From assembly GCF_000002595.2 (NCBI RefSeq), contig NC_057006.1:5377356-5441355 (forward strand): 64,000 nucleotides of DNA, read 5' to 3'. Origin of the DNA: Chlamydomonas reinhardtii. Taxonomy: Eukaryota > Chlorophyta > Chlorophyceae > Chlamydomonadales > Chlamydomonadaceae. A program made the position numbers and the translations under genes. Position 1 is the stretch's first letter. Every line of letters begins with the position of its first letter. Shown piece by piece: positions 44,501 to 57,245 of the stretch. The notes below the pieces were generated by a model. It made no database searches, had not been told where the DNA came from, and saw nothing but the letters and a program-made list of their open reading frames with translations.

Positions 44501-47500
44501 GCTGCTGCTGGTGCTGCTGGCCCTTGCCCTGCTTGGGGCCCTGGTGCACGACGTCCAGGTAGGACACACGCATGTGCGGGTTGGCCTGAAGCAGCACGTC
44601 CGTGCTCTCTGCCAGCCAGCGCTCGCGCAGATGTGGTGAGCGGCGGTGCCGTCCGTACAGCTGGCTCGCGACCACGTGGCAGAACTTGCCGCCCACCACG
44701 TCCTCCACCTCCGCCGCGTGCTGGCGCCGGCTGCTGCAGGGCGGCCGCGGGGCCTCCAGCGCCGCCAGCACCCTCAGCGCGCTGCCATACGCCGCCATGC
44801 CGCGCACCGTGCGTGCCAGCAGCTGCCCGCGGTAGCTCGCCCACAACTGCAGAGCCAGGCCGTGTTCCGCCAAGGGGCCGCCCGCCGCAAAGTCGGCCTC
44901 GGTGGCTGCGGCCAGCTGCACTCCGCCCAGCTCCGCACCCAGTCGCTCCTTGAAGTTCTCCCAGTCCTTGGGGAACATGGAGCGGAGGTAGGCCATGAGA
45001 CTCACGCGCTCCTCGGTCTCAGTCAGGAGGTCGGGCAGGGCGCCGGTGCCGGCTGGTGACGAAACGTGCGACGAGGGGTGGGGTGCGGTGTCGGAGGCGG
45101 CGGCAGCGGCTGGGTCGCCGCGTGGCATAGGCAGGCCCATTGCCTCGGCGGTGGCACGTGCCTCGAGTGGGAAGAGAACGTCCTCGGCATACAGCGGCGT
45201 GAGCACGGTCCAGGATGGCGTGGCAGCCACGGTGTCGGGTCGGCCCAGCTGGCGGTTGGCCAGGGAGGTTACGAAGAAGCTGAGGATGCGGCGGGCCTCG
45301 GCGCCGGAGGGCTGTGCGGCGGCGGACGACAGGCTCAGCATCTTGGACACCACGCCCAGCACACGCCGCAGCAGAGGCAGCTCCACAGACACGTGCAGCA
45401 CGCGGTCACCAAAACCGGGGCTGGCGGCGGCGGAGGACAGGGAGGAGGCGGACGGCAGGTGCACGTCACCGCAGCCACGGCCCTCCGGATGCAGCAGCGC
45501 CAGCGCAGCCGCCAGCCACGCCGGGTGCTGTTTCAGCTGGGTCCGCAGGGACTCCACTGTCTGCAGGACCTCCAGGGCGGCGGCTTGCGGGTCAGCAGCA
45601 GCGGCTGCAGCCTCCTCTGCGGATGCAGCTTCCGCAGCCTCGGCCGGCGCCGGCTGCGCGTCAGGGCCGGTGAGAGCGGCGGCAGTCTGGTCCTTGCGTC
45701 CGCCCTTCTTGCTGCCCTTGCGGCTGGCGGCCAGTTGCGACTTGATGACCGCCCGCGCCTCCACCTCCACCACCACCAACACGTCATCCAGAGCCGCCTG
45801 AGCCTCAGACGCCAGGCCGTGACGCCGCCGCAAAGCCTCGCCCACAGTGCCGCTGCCCGCAGCCGGCAGCGGCTCGCTGAGGCCCGTCAGAGCCGCCACC
45901 AGCCGCCGCAGCGCCGCCAGACCCGCCTCCCTCGCGCGGCCGTGAGCGGGGTCGATGGCTGCGCTGCAGCTGGGCGCGTCCAACAGCACCGCCGCCGTGC
46001 GGCCGTCCAGCAGCCGCAGCTGGCAGCCCAGCCACACCAGCGCCGAACGCAGCTCGCCAAGCACAAGCGCCTGGGCCGGCGAGGCAGCGCCCGAGTCCAC
46101 CGCCCGCTGCACCTGACCCGCATAGAAGAATGCCGGGAGCAGGATGGGGCGCAGCGGACGGCTGCTTGAGGGGCCGCCGCCAGCCGCAGTGCTGTTGCTG
46201 CTACCGCCACTGCTGCCAGCGCCCACTGAGTCGCCGGAGACGGAGTCGCTGCCGCGGCCAGGCGCCGCAGCCGCCGCAGACGGCGAGTCAGGACTGAAGC
46301 CGGCCGCCGCCAGCGCTGTGCCGGCAGCTGCAGGCGGCAGCGCCGCGGTGAGGAGCGTGGCGGCGGCGGGCAGGCGAGTGAACATGAGGTTGTCTTGCTC
46401 GCGGTCGCTGATGAGGTCCGCGCGGCGCAGGTCCTCAACCACAGCGTCCCATGCCACCGCAAACGCCATCCACTGCGCGATCTGCTCCTCGCCCTGGCCG
46501 CTCAGCATCGCAACCAGCTCGGCGGCTGTGGCGGCGTCACGTGCCTTGCCGCCCTTGGCCTTGCCCTTGCCGTCCTTGTTCCTCTTCCTGTCCTTGCGCC
46601 CGACAACGGCCTCCGCGGAGGGGTCCGCAGAGGAGGCGTCTGCCGACGTGGGTGTTCCGCTAGAAGAGGCCGCAGCAGCAAGGGCGGCCGAGGGTGCGGG
46701 CGAGGGCGAGCGGCGGTGCGGCGGCCGGGAGGGCCGTGGGCCCCGCTGCGTCCCAGCCGCGCCTGCCGTGCCCGGGCGACGGTCGAAGGGCCCTGGCGAA
46801 GGGGCGCCCTCGTGCAGGCTGCTGCTGTGGAGGCTACTTGCGGAGCCGCTGCGGCGCCCGAACAGCCCACCCCGCTTGCTACTGCCGGCGCCGCCGTACA
46901 CACTGCCGTACTCAAACTCGCTGTCGTACTCTGAGTTGTCCCCGTCACTGTCACTGCTGCTACCGTACTCATCCTCCGTCATGCCCTCTGAACCGCGGGC
47001 CCCGCCGGCTGCGGCAGCGCTGCTGCTGCCGGTGCCTGTGATTGCGTGGTGCCGCCGCGCCACGGAGGCCGCGGCCGCCGCCCTGGCCGCCTGGTTTCCA
47101 GCTGCGCTCATGCACCGCGCCCACCAGCGCACCGGCGCGCGGTGGAACTCCGCCACCAGCGCCTCCCAGCTTCCGGCGATGCCCAGATTCATGGCCTGCA
47201 GCCCCTGCACCAGGCCCCACGCCATGAGCACCAGCTGGTAGAAGATCTGTGTGTCCACCAGACACACCAGCACGAACGGCGCCACGCGTAGCACCACCAA
47301 CAGCCAGTCGCCATCCGCGCACGCCAGCGGCAGCGCCATGGCCCCAAACAGCCGGTAGTGCGTCTGCGCGGCGGGGCAGCCCAGCCAGTTGCGGTGCAGG
47401 ATGAAGCGCACCTGGCCCGCCATGGGCCGCATGATGATAAAGTAGTCGAACGCCAGCTTGGCGCCAAGCACTTGCAGCCAGAACAGGGCGGTCAGCAAGG

Positions 47501-50500
47501 CCGCGCGCCAACCCACACCCAGGTGCCCGGGGAGCCAGCACTCGGCGCGGGGCCGGGCGCTGGAGGCACGGAGCGCAGCCGGCAGCCGCAGCGCCGAGCT
47601 GAGCGAGATGCTGTAGCCGTCGCGGCCGGTGGCGAGACCGTGCCCAACCACCGCCACCGCGTATCCGGCCGCCGCGAACGGCCAATAGCTCTTGGCCATG
47701 ACTGCCAGGGCGGGCGGGCCGATGTGCTGCAGCGCAAACAGGCCGGTAATGCCCGCAGCCACTATCACCCACTCCAGCCAGCCGCACACGCCCCACACGG
47801 GGGCGCCCTCCACGGCAACGGCGCGGCGGCGTTCCAGTCGCGCCGCCACCGCCTCCGCATCTGTCAGACGGCTGCCGCCTGCAGCTCCTGCCGCCGCCGC
47901 CGACTGCTGCTGCTCTGCGGAAGTGCCGTTGCTGCCGCCGCTTGCCTCCATGTCCTCCCCAGCCTCCTGGGCCTGCATGCCCTTCTTGCCGGCTTTGGTC
48001 TTGGCGAGGTGCGCGGCCATGAGCTTCTCAGGCGATGCGCTGACCCAGCTCTCCCGTGCCTTGGCCCGCTGCAGCGGGTCGTGTGTGCCGCGGCTGAGCC
48101 ACCAGTTGGCGGTGCGCTCGGCCGCCTGCACCAGCGCGTGCGTGACCACGGCGCTGGACAGCACCGCCAGGTCAAAGGGCGCGAAGGCATGCGCGATGGT
48201 CAGGTGCAGAAGCACCAGCTGCAGGCTGAAGACGCGGTAGAAGGCGCGGAAGATGGCGGACCAGCTGCGCCGCTCGCGGTGGGTCTTAATGAAGACGCGG
48301 TCCAGCCAGAACGCGGCGGCGGCATCCACGTCAAAGGCACGAAGGTCCAGGTGGGAAGAGGAGGAGATGGCGGGAGTGGCGGAGTTGGCGAAGGTGGGGC
48401 TGGCGCCGCCGCCAGAGGAGCGGTTGTGGCGGCGGCGCAGGTGACTGTGACCGTGGGCGTCGGCGTCAGCAGCAGGCGGGACGGTGCCGTCGGGGCCCGT
48501 GGCAACAGCGGCGCCGCCAACAGCAACCGACGGCGGGTAGCCGAGTCGTGTGATTGCGTCGAGTGCTCCGTGCACTGCGCCGGCTGCTGCGTCCGCCTGC
48601 TGCACGCCCAGCTCCGCCAGCAGCCTGCTCAGCACGTCACGCCGGCACAGCGATTCATTCACGTCGTCATAGCCCAGCCGAAACGCCGACTCCTGGCCGG
48701 CGGCGGAGCAGGCGTCCACCTCGTATGCCAGCACCGTGAACAGCGGCGCCACCACCACCTCGGTCCAGAAGCCGCCGTCGCCGAATGATGCCAGGTCCAC
48801 AAACAGGGAGCGGCTGGCGGCGCAGGAGAGCGCGGCGTCGTCTTGCTCGTCCGCGGCAGACCGCGTGTGGCCCTTGGTGGGAGAGGAGGACGAGGAGGGC
48901 CCGGCGGAGGCGGGAGGGCCGGGGAGGTCGAGCCTGGACAGCAGGCTGGGCAGCTGGGCGACGAGGGCGGTGGCGGCCTCCGCGCAGACCTCGGGGCGGC
49001 AGGCTGCGGGGTCGTGGTCCAGGTAGCGCTGGGCGGTGTACAGCGCGGACTGTGATGGTACAGGAGACCAGACGGCAGGCGGGGCGGGGCCGTAAGATTA
49101 CGAGTCGTAGCACGTGGTACGAAACCCAGGCATACCGTGTGACAGCATTGCCAGGACAAGTGAACTCACGTTGCACATCCCACCGTGGTCAACAACTCAG
49201 AAGCACCTTCCATCCATACGGTAACCGTCGATCGCAAACACAACCTCCCGCCTCACCTGCAGCGTATTGCGCATGGCCAGTCGCCGCTGCCGCGCGTTCT
49301 CCAGCTGCAGCCCGCCGGGGCCGCTGGCGGGCGACGTGAGGGCGGCGCTGTTGCGGCATAGGCGCTGCATGGTGTCGCTGTGCGCCGCCGCCCAGAACAG
49401 GAACCACAGCAGCTCGGGCGTGTGGCGCAAGTTGGCTGCCTCGCTGTACAGCAGGAAGTACAGGCACAGCTCCAGGAGCAGCACCGACACGACGGCAGGG
49501 TCCTGGGCGGTGCGGCCGGGCGCCTGCAGCACCTCGGCCTCTACCTCCGCAAGCCGCGGCCGCAGACCCAGCAGCCGGCACCAGCCAGCAGCGCCCTCGT
49601 AGGACAGGAAGATGTGCGAGTGCAGCTCCCACACCGCGCACGCGAACGCCGCCTCACGCTGCGGCTCGTCTCCTCCTGCCGCCGCAGCAGGGTCGCCGGC
49701 TCCGCCGCCCTTCATGGCGGCGAGATGTCGGGGCATGATGTTTCGCAGCAGCAGCGCCTCGAGGTGGTCGGCTGCGACGAAGGCCGTGGAGGGAACCCAC
49801 TGCCGCGGCTGCTGCTGGTGCGCTGGGTGGGGGGCGGCTGAGGGCTTCTCGTTGAAGGCCTGGAAGCCAAACGCCCGCGCCAGCGCCCACGTGGTGTTCT
49901 GGATGCGGTCGCCCAGGGGTCGCCGCGCCACGGCCGCCACGGATTCGGGCAGCGGCCGGGGGGAGGGAGGCGGCAGGGCGGGGACGTAGGGGATGGCAGA
50001 GCCGCTGCCGAAGTACGGCACCCGCAGCACCGACGATGCCGAACCGACGTAGCTCTGGTTCTTGGACACCATCGGCGGCGTCGACGTCGGGTAGGCCGAC
50101 GTCAGCAGGCCGGTGGGGCCGGTGGCTGGGTAGCCGGCGATGCGACCGCCGTGGGCAACGACGCCGGGGCGGGGGACAGCCACAAGGCTAGAGGCCGGGC
50201 CGTCGGAGGGCGTCCGGGACACGGGCGACGCCGAGGCCGGCGTGCCCTGGCCGCTGTAGAATGTGGGCGAGTAGGCGGCGCTGGTGGCGACAGCTGCTGT
50301 GGCGGCGGCGGCTGAGGTGTGGTGCGCGGCAGCCACGCTGGTGCGCACCAGCGGCGGCTGGGCTCCACCGCTGCCGCTGCTGCCGTTGATGGCCTGGGCC
50401 AGCGCGAGGGCGGAGGCGCGCTGCAGCTCGGGCACCCAGGCACGCGGCGACGCGACGGGCGAGCCTGTGGCCTCGGCTGTGGCAGTGGCGGTGCGGTCTG

Positions 50501-50876
50501 CGGCTGAGTGCGGCCGCAGCTGGCGGTAGATGGGCAGCCCGGGAGAGTTGACGGTGGGGGGACCCTGCACTCGTGAGCGGGGTGAGGAGAAGGAGGCGTT
50601 CGCAGCTTGGAGGCTGGCGCCGGTGATGCCTAGTTGGAAGGTGTGGCCGGCCGTGTGCGGCTTGGGAGGGGAGGGCTCCAGCGGCACGGCGTTGGGCAGG
50701 ATAGTGGGGCCCTTGATCGAGGCGGTGGCGGCGGCGGCGGCGGCGGTACGTTCGTTCGGCAGCTCGGGGAAGGTGGTGGGGTAGGGCGGTGAGGGCTGCG
50801 CCCTGGGCGACCGGGGCGGCAGTGCCCAGCCCGGGTCACCCATTCGTCTCCGCTGTCGGGAAGGGCTTGACTCCAT
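41572..50876 (-). CDS. Callose (1,3-beta-glucan) synthase, GT48 family
   Basis: GT48 enzymes polymerise UDP-glucose into 1,3-beta-glucan at the plasma membrane. Four exons join in phase: 50876-49257, 49049-43737, 43591-43475 and 43332-41572, giving 2936 residues; plant callose synthases have about 1,950. The N-terminal FKS1-type domain shows [20 protein letters not shown] (about 472-491). A first membrane cluster follows (about 800-1150). The catalytic region has [13 protein letters not shown] (about 2023), [14 protein letters not shown] and [20 protein letters not shown] (about 2125-2160), then [33 protein letters not shown] and [19 protein letters not shown], all hallmarks of the family. 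Exon 4 holds the second membrane cluster. The extra length is Ala/Ser/Gly-rich insertions, mainly in the 5.3-kb exon 2 between the membrane cluster and the catalytic part, plus a Pro/Ser-rich N-terminus. An ATG further upstream at 51083 is possible but lacks support. Confidence 0.93.
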
Positions 50877-52076
50877 CGCGTTTGCCTGGGAATGGGGATG
50901 GGCGGTGGCGTGGGTGGAGGGCAGGACCAGAAAGGTCGTGTCAGGCAGTGGCGAAAGGCGAATTACGCTTACGCAACCGACATGGAGCCGGCAAAGCCGG
51001 GACCCACCCGCATCCAACAGACCACAACATTCCCATAACATGATTGCCGTCCCGTTAAAGGGATGATGCACTGATGTGGCCACAAGCCAACGGTCAGATG
51101 CCGACTCCCGTCACGTCCCATCCCCGCAGCCATCGGTTCCAGGCAAACAAGTGTCGCAGCCAGCGGCAACAGCGCTTGGATTCACCACCAAAGCCCGTCA
51201 GCGCAACACAGGAAATAAGGCACCGCGCCTCCCGCAACAAGCGCGTCCTTGCCCACTTACCCGCTGGCCTTAGTGGCGGTCGTGGGCTTGGGTTCGGCTA
51301 AGGGAGGTATTTCTTCTTGACAAAAGACATGGCTTAATTTGTAACTAGATACTTTTAACTTGCGGGCGAGGGCGCAGGTAAGGCCGTCTGTCGCCGACTG
51401 AGTTGCAGTTTGGACTGGACAGTGACGCGCGGTTAAGACCTCCATCCTGCCTGCCATACAGTTATTCACTAATGGAAGTTGACGCAATTGGAACTGTCGC
51501 GTCAAGCGCGCGAGAGTAGCGTTCCTGAATCCTGACACGACCAGCTGCAGCGAATTGCCATCCGGGAATGGCCATGCCTGGCTGCCTAAGGTAACGCAGC
51601 CAGGTTTTCTTTTAATGTGCACATAAGCGATGAGGTCGCAAATGCAAAGGAGGTTGTTGAGGCATGGTTGTGAGGGCCAGGCCTTGTGTCTCCCCTCGTC
51701 TGTCAGCAAGTCAGCGATGTCTCGGCACAGTAACTCCGGCGTTATACCAGCTACGTAATCTTTACTTGACGATGCACATTAATTGAATGTTGGGGTCTGG
51801 GAACACGCTGCACACTACGTGACTACGCCAACCTTGCCCCCTGTCCCCGTGCCCTGTCCCTGTCCCATCGCCCCCTCGTCTCCCTGCGTCTCCCTTGAAT
51901 CCCCCTCCCCCCCACTCCTGACTCCCGTAAACCTCGGCCTGCTTGTTCGGCGGGCAACCTCCACGCCGGGTTTGCCGTTACACGCGCATTCTTGCAAGCG
52001 GTTTGCGTATCCTGAATGGCTCATCAGGGATGTAAGGAGGAGAGCGGGGGTGCGCGGACGGGGTCTGCGTCTCAGG

Positions 52077-52198
52077 GGTTGGCTTGCCCCTTCCCCCGAA
52101 GGGGGAGGGGCGGAAGCCATTGCGGTCGCATCGAGTTCCCGGATGGGGCCCCCTCGGTTATGACAGTTTTACCTTGAGTTATTTCTCGGGAAACCCGA
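52077..52198 (-). repeat. Dispersed repeat, segment A, copy 2
   Basis: Reverse-complement partner of 12170-12289, with the same CCCTTCCCCC-GAAG-GGGGAGGGG hairpin and the TGACAGTTTTACCTTGAGTT core. Confidence 0.7.
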
Positions 52199-52647
52199 GC
52201 ACAGCAGGCGAGTGGCATGTGAGAACTACGCTCTGGAATATGTGCGTAGCGATGCGAAACTTGGCAAAAACAGAAGCTCAGCGGTAGGACGGAGTTCAGC
52301 GGAGGAGTAACGCGCAAGTGCAGGACGAACCCACAAAGGTCTATGCAATGACGAGCATGGAGAATGCAAAAGTGCAAACGCTGGCACCTATATTGCAAAG
52401 CTTGATTATGGCGACAGGATTGAGTTGCTGGACGGGCGGGTCAGTACACAGAGGTTCCCAATGTAAAGGACTTCATTATACTTGGACCATAACCAGCTCA
52501 TATAATGTGTTGCCGCTCAAGCGGCGTCACATCAGCACTTGTTGTGAGGGCCCTCATCCGCGCAGAAGAGCGCGAGCACTGTGAAATAGTATTACGTTGT
52601 GCAGTGACTGGTAGGTTTAAGAGTCCCCGTGAAGGAAGGTCGCACTA

Positions 52648-52703
52648 GCGACAGCAAGGCCACTTGCAGTGTGGTGCGACAGCAAGGCCAACTTCAGTGT
52701 GTC
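52648..52703 (+). repeat. Tandem duplication, two units of about 28 bp
   Basis: GCGACAGCAAGGCCA followed by (C/A)CTT-CAGTGTG occurs twice head to tail with small differences. Confidence 0.75.
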
Positions 52704-53136
52704 GCTGTAACGCCAACGCGTTTACAGCGCATTTCCAATTATCGGTTTCAAGTTGGGAATGCTCTTTTTTTGACGCAGTAGGCTACGTCGTAGCAATATG
52801 GTGCTCGGACAAGTGGTCGATGCGCACATGTTCGTGCGAGGTCTGCACCACGACTTCAGAACGTAACGCTACCTGAACACATGTGGGGAGATGCAATAGC
52901 TGTGCACTGGGTTGCGCGCGCGGTGGCCTTGAACCTGACAGTGCGGACATCCGTAATGACAGAGCCAGAAGTGTATGCGTTTGGAGGGACACAACCTATG
53001 CTGTGTGCTGGCTCCCACAGCCTCGAACCGTCACGCCCTGGAATCTGATCCGCGGCTGTCACCTGCGCCTGTGCACGGGATTCTACGTGCTGCTGCGTCC
53101 CTTTCGGTGCACGCATGACACGGGGCGGCCGGAGGG

Positions 53137-53171
53137 GGGAGGGGCAAGCCGGGGTACTGCGCAGCGGTAGG
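53137..53171 (-). repeat. Dispersed repeat, segment B, copy 2
   Basis: Reverse complement reads CCTACCGCTGCGCAGTACC then GGCTTGCCCC, matching 11508-11544. The order B then A, on the same strand, is kept at both loci. Confidence 0.6.
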
Positions 53172-53461
53172 GGTTTTCCATGGCGTGCCCTGGACGACGA
53201 GCGACGTAGAGTTGTCGTTCCAATACAATTGTCGTTAAATTGCAAGGCATTCCATACAGCAAGAATTGACGGAGCTGCGAAGACCGCGGAACTAAGGAAA
53301 CCTGTTCTTAGTTATTTTGGCCCCTTCTGTATCGTCCCAGCTTTATCGAGTGTTGAATAACCAAATTGATCGATCTGAAGGCGACTGCGTTGTTGCGGGG
53401 GGGCCTGCCCACTGCCATATTCAGCAGCTGGGACCTCTGTGACTAGCGGGACCACAGCATA

Positions 53462-55981
53462 ATGAACAAATCGGTAAGCCCAGTGCCCGTGCTTGATTGG
53501 AACACACAGTTTGTTAGAGCCGTGTATCGCGAACGATTTGTCCGCGGTCTGTGTACTGTTGCAGAGGGCGCCTCCGGATGCGCGCATCCAAAAGATGCGT
53601 GAGCTGGAGGAACGGCTTGCGAACCTAAAGGCGGACCGCAAGGTAGGTCGCAAAGGACATGCGTGGCGCTGCACTTGGCCCCCCCCTGCGTGATGCAGAG
53701 CGGGCCATACTTAGGGGAGCAGTCGCCGTGCTATATGACGAAACGAGCGGAGTATGTTGAGCGTGATTGCAGGGAGCGAACTGAAGCGGCCTCAGACCCC
53801 ACTGCAAGTCCACCTGCGAGTGTGCCCACGCGTGACCGACGGTCGTTCGGGCCCCTTACCCGCTGCCTGTGACTTGTTACAGGTTGAGCAAAAGATGGTT
53901 GCTGTTGCGGAGTTTGAGGCGCGTACCACGAAGAAGATTGTGGGCAACCTGGTACAGCAGCGCTACGATGCACTGAAGGCGCGCGCTGAGGCAGACCTGA
54001 ACGCCCGCCGGCAGCGGCTCGCGGATAAGCTGGACGCTGAGGACCTGGCCATGCGCCAGGAGCTGCTCGCTAGCAAGAAGACGCCGGAGCAGCGGAGGGC
54101 GGAGCTGGCGGAGCGGGCGCGCGCACTGGCAGCGACACGTGAGGCAGAGCGACAGGCGCTGGCGTCCACCCTGTACGAGAAGGCGTTCATCCAGAGCTGT
54201 GACGTTCTGCGTGATGAGAACTCGAAGCGCATTTTGTACCGCACGATAGAGGAGCGCAATGCGCAGGTGGGCGGGAGGGGAGCCTTGGCTGCGGTGTGGC
54301 TGCGTGTATGCGTGGTGTCAGCGTTGGCGGTTGGGATCCGCGTTATGTGGCAGCGGTGGAGCTGCTCACGTGTGCAGCTCTCTGTCGGCACGATTCTCAA
54401 GGTTGCACAGCCGCTTGGTATCAGCAATGTGTCCTTCTAATTTGCCCATCCCAGATTGAGCACAAGATGGCGCAGCGGATCATGGAGGCCGAGGAGAAGC
54501 GCATGTGGCACGAGATGAGCGAGGTCGAGCGGCAAAAGATGGAGCAAAGGTGCGTGCTGGAGCTGTCGTACGGGGATGCGGGCAGCTAGCTGCTGTCGGG
54601 AATTTTGAATACGGGGTCGAGCCACTCTTTGCATACGAACCCTGACGCGCGGCTTACGCACAGGCTGGCCAGAGCTACAAACCCCTGAAGCGCGGCCTTC
54701 GCACAGGTTGCCCTACACCGTGGCCCTAAGCTGCCTTCCGTGCCTGCTCCTCTGCCCCGCTGCAGATACCTGGACGACAAGCGCCGTGACCGCGAGAAGC
54801 GCGAGGAGGTACTGCGCATCCTAGACGAGCAGGTGCGCCAGGTTAACGCGCGGCGCGCCGAGGCCAGCATGCTGCGCCGCGCTGAGATCGCGGAGCTCAA
54901 CGCCACGTGGCGACAGATGGCGGCGGACCAGGAGGCCGCCGATGTGCAGGAGCGCGAGAACATGAAGAAGCTGGCGGCGGAGCTGCAAGAGTTCAACCGC
55001 ATCAAGCAGATGGAGATCTCGGAGGCCGAGCGCTCGGAGAGGTGGGTGGCTATACCAATACGCAGGACTCCTGCAACCGCATTGGCAGGCCGTGCGCGCG
55101 CAGCTGGCCCAGGCTGGCCTTGGCGTCGTGCCTTGTATGTGTCGTCTTCGTTGCTTCATACCCAACTGCCTGTGCCCTACACCCTGCTCCTGCCTCTGCT
55201 TCCTCAGGGAGCTGGACCTGAAGATCCTGCAGGAGGCGCTCTCCAAGGAGGCCGCGGACGAGGCGGCAGAGCTGGCGTTCCGCGAGCGGCGCCGTGAGGA
55301 AATGCGGCGCTACCGCGAGCAGCTGGCGCTTATGATGGAGAAGGAGCGCGAGGAGACGGCGGAGCGGGACGCGCTCATCCTCAAAGCGCAGCTGGAGCAG
55401 GAGGCCAAGCGCGATGCGGAGCTGGCAGCACGCGACGAGGCGCGGAGGCAACTCATGGCGCAGGTGGACGCCATCCGGCAGATCCAGATCCAGGAGAAGC
55501 TGGCCAAGAGGTGCGGGTTGAAACTGGCCACAGTGTTGGAGCCGGGGCACGATGCGGGTTATGCAAATGGTTGTCTTATGACAAGGAATGTTTAGGGACG
55601 TTTGCACCCGGGGGCAAACCCCGATGCGCGCTATCCTAGCGCCGATGAAACAAGTGCCGTTGTGCCCGATCGCCACGCAGGCTGGAGCGCGCGGAGGAGA
55701 AGGCGTTCGAGCGAGCGCAGATGGCGGAGGAGGTGGCCAAGGCGGAGTCGGATGCGGCGGCCAAGGATGCAGCGGATCGCAAGGCGGGCATCCAGCGGCG
55801 ACTGGAGTTGCAGACTATGATGGTGGCCAAGGCGCATATGAAGGCGGCAGAGCTGGACGAGAAGCTGGCGGAAGGCGAGGCCACCAAGCGCGTAGAGGAC
55901 CAGTTCAAGGCCAAGGTGAACCAGACGCTGTCAAGCACGGACCCGCCCGTGTGGCACGGCCGGCGGAAGTTCGATTGGTGA
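53462..55981 (+). CDS. CFAP53: CFAP53 (FAP53), ciliary microtubule inner protein
   Basis: CFAP53 lies inside the A-tubule of axonemal doublets and stabilises them. Seven exons join in phase: 53462-53473, 53565-53642, 53883-54266, 54455-54549, 54766-55041, 55208-55510 and 55681-55981, giving 482 residues. Nearly the whole product is charged alpha-helix of the trichohyalin/plectin-homology type. Best matches to animal CFAP53 are the MWHEMSEVERQKMEQRYLDD region, AEIAELNATWRQM, and EARRQLMAQVDAIRQIQIQEKL, whose counterpart in human is EARRQLVDEVM...QVQEKL. It ends WHGRRKFDW. Exon 1 encodes only MNKS and is deduced: ATGAACAAATCG is followed by GTAAGC, and it joins in phase 0 to the acceptor at 53565. 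Related helical proteins (MNS1, CFAP45) are the main alternatives. Confidence 0.8.
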
Positions 55982-57245
55982 GCATGTGGCGACCAAGTGG
56001 TTGTAGCGGCCGCGGAGTTGGGATGCAGGCCCAGGCTATCAGTGTGTGGAGCAGGCGGGAGCCACTGTGGCAGTGGGTGCTGTGTTTGTTTGCTTCGACT
56101 GTGGGTACCATTAGCTTTGAGGGTTTACGCGAAAGGTGTTCAGGTAGTAGTCTAGCGCTGGCGGTACGCTGGCAATTCCTCGGTGCGCTCAGGACCAGCA
56201 GCGCTGCTGTGAAGTAGCAAGCAAGGCCTGGATTCCTGATATTGCTTAGCTTGAGTTGGCACGCGCACAGGCATGACCAGCAGGAGAACCGTGTTACCGT
56301 GGCCAGCCGTGGCCGACTGTCAGCTGATGAGTCTGACTTTGCTTCTGTCACTGTCCCCGATATCACGGCCAGCGGTAACACTGTCTTCACCTGGTATAGA
56401 TGAGGCCCGGCAGCGCGCACAACCCACAGAATGGGTTGTACAGAAAGCAAGGACAGACAAGGGCAGCTGAGTGTCCCGAGCTTAAGCCTTAAGGAAGCCG
56501 GCTGACGCACAACATGGCGCGCGGTTATCTCGTCAAAGATGCAACTGCTGTCTCTGCTTGTGCTCTCGCTTTCTGTTATGCCGTGCCAGCCTCCAGGGCC
56601 TCTCCAACATTGTGCTCGCGTGTTTTCTCGGTTTCGCAGGCAAGGACGGACACCCCTGTCCGTTGCTCGAAGAAAAGCGTGCAGGGCCAGGGGAGGGGGG
56701 AGGCGGACCAGGGGAGGGGGAGGCGGACCAGGGGAGGTGACGGGCAGAGGGGTGTCAGGGGCTGCGTCGGCAAAACATAGCATACTGGCGCAAACCGCGG
56801 CTGCTACGTATTATTATGTGTTAATGCCTATTGCATGTAAATAGGTGGCAGGGAAAATTCGGGCGGAGCGAGAAGTGCCTTCGCACGTCCATGGACAATT
56901 GACGGCATGAATGCTGACTGTCATATGCAAGGTGTAAACGTTGCTCACGCCGAGTGCTGGCTTCTCTTTGCACACCAGCCGTACACACGCCTACCGGGTC
57001 ATGCTCCCATGCCGCCTCATACCGGCGTAATATCGCGCCTATCTTAGCTGCTCCCCCTGCAGCTGTTGCGCAACCCTGCACTGCAAAAATCCTGTACTAT
57101 ACGCACACCACTCACATCATATCGACCCTGTGTCCTGGTGAGCACGCCGTGCCCTGATAGCTGCGCACTGCTTGCTTGCGCATGCTGCATGCATGGCCAA
57201 CCCTGGCCCAGCTTGCCCCGCCTACTATAGCTCACTATGGCTGTC
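55982..57245. other. Convergent spacer between CFAP53 and RNF121-like gene
   Basis: 1.26 kb of 3' UTR sequence. GGGGAGGGGGAGGCGGACCA-type short tandem repeats occur near 56690-56740. No gene was seen. Confidence 0.5.
56836..56840 (+). terminator. Candidate TGTAA polyadenylation signal, CFAP53
   Basis: TGTAA lies about 855 bp past the CFAP53 stop; it is the first clear copy downstream. Confidence 0.35.

Larger units (their letters stand above)
50877..53461. other. Divergent spacer with repeats
   Basis: About 2.6 kb between glucan synthase and CFAP53. It contains repeat segments A (52077-52198) and B (53137-53171) and a short tandem duplication at 52648-52703. No coding gene is supported; the minus-strand frame 51257-51709 has no motif. 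Confidence 0.5.

Noticed and set aside
45066-48788. Long sense frames opposite the glucan synthase exon 2
   Set aside because: Mirror frames of the 5.3-kb exon with biased codon use; His/Gln/Arg-rich noise.
51257-51709. 150-codon minus-strand frame upstream of glucan synthase
   Set aside because: No motif, no splice partners; probably chance in a spacer.
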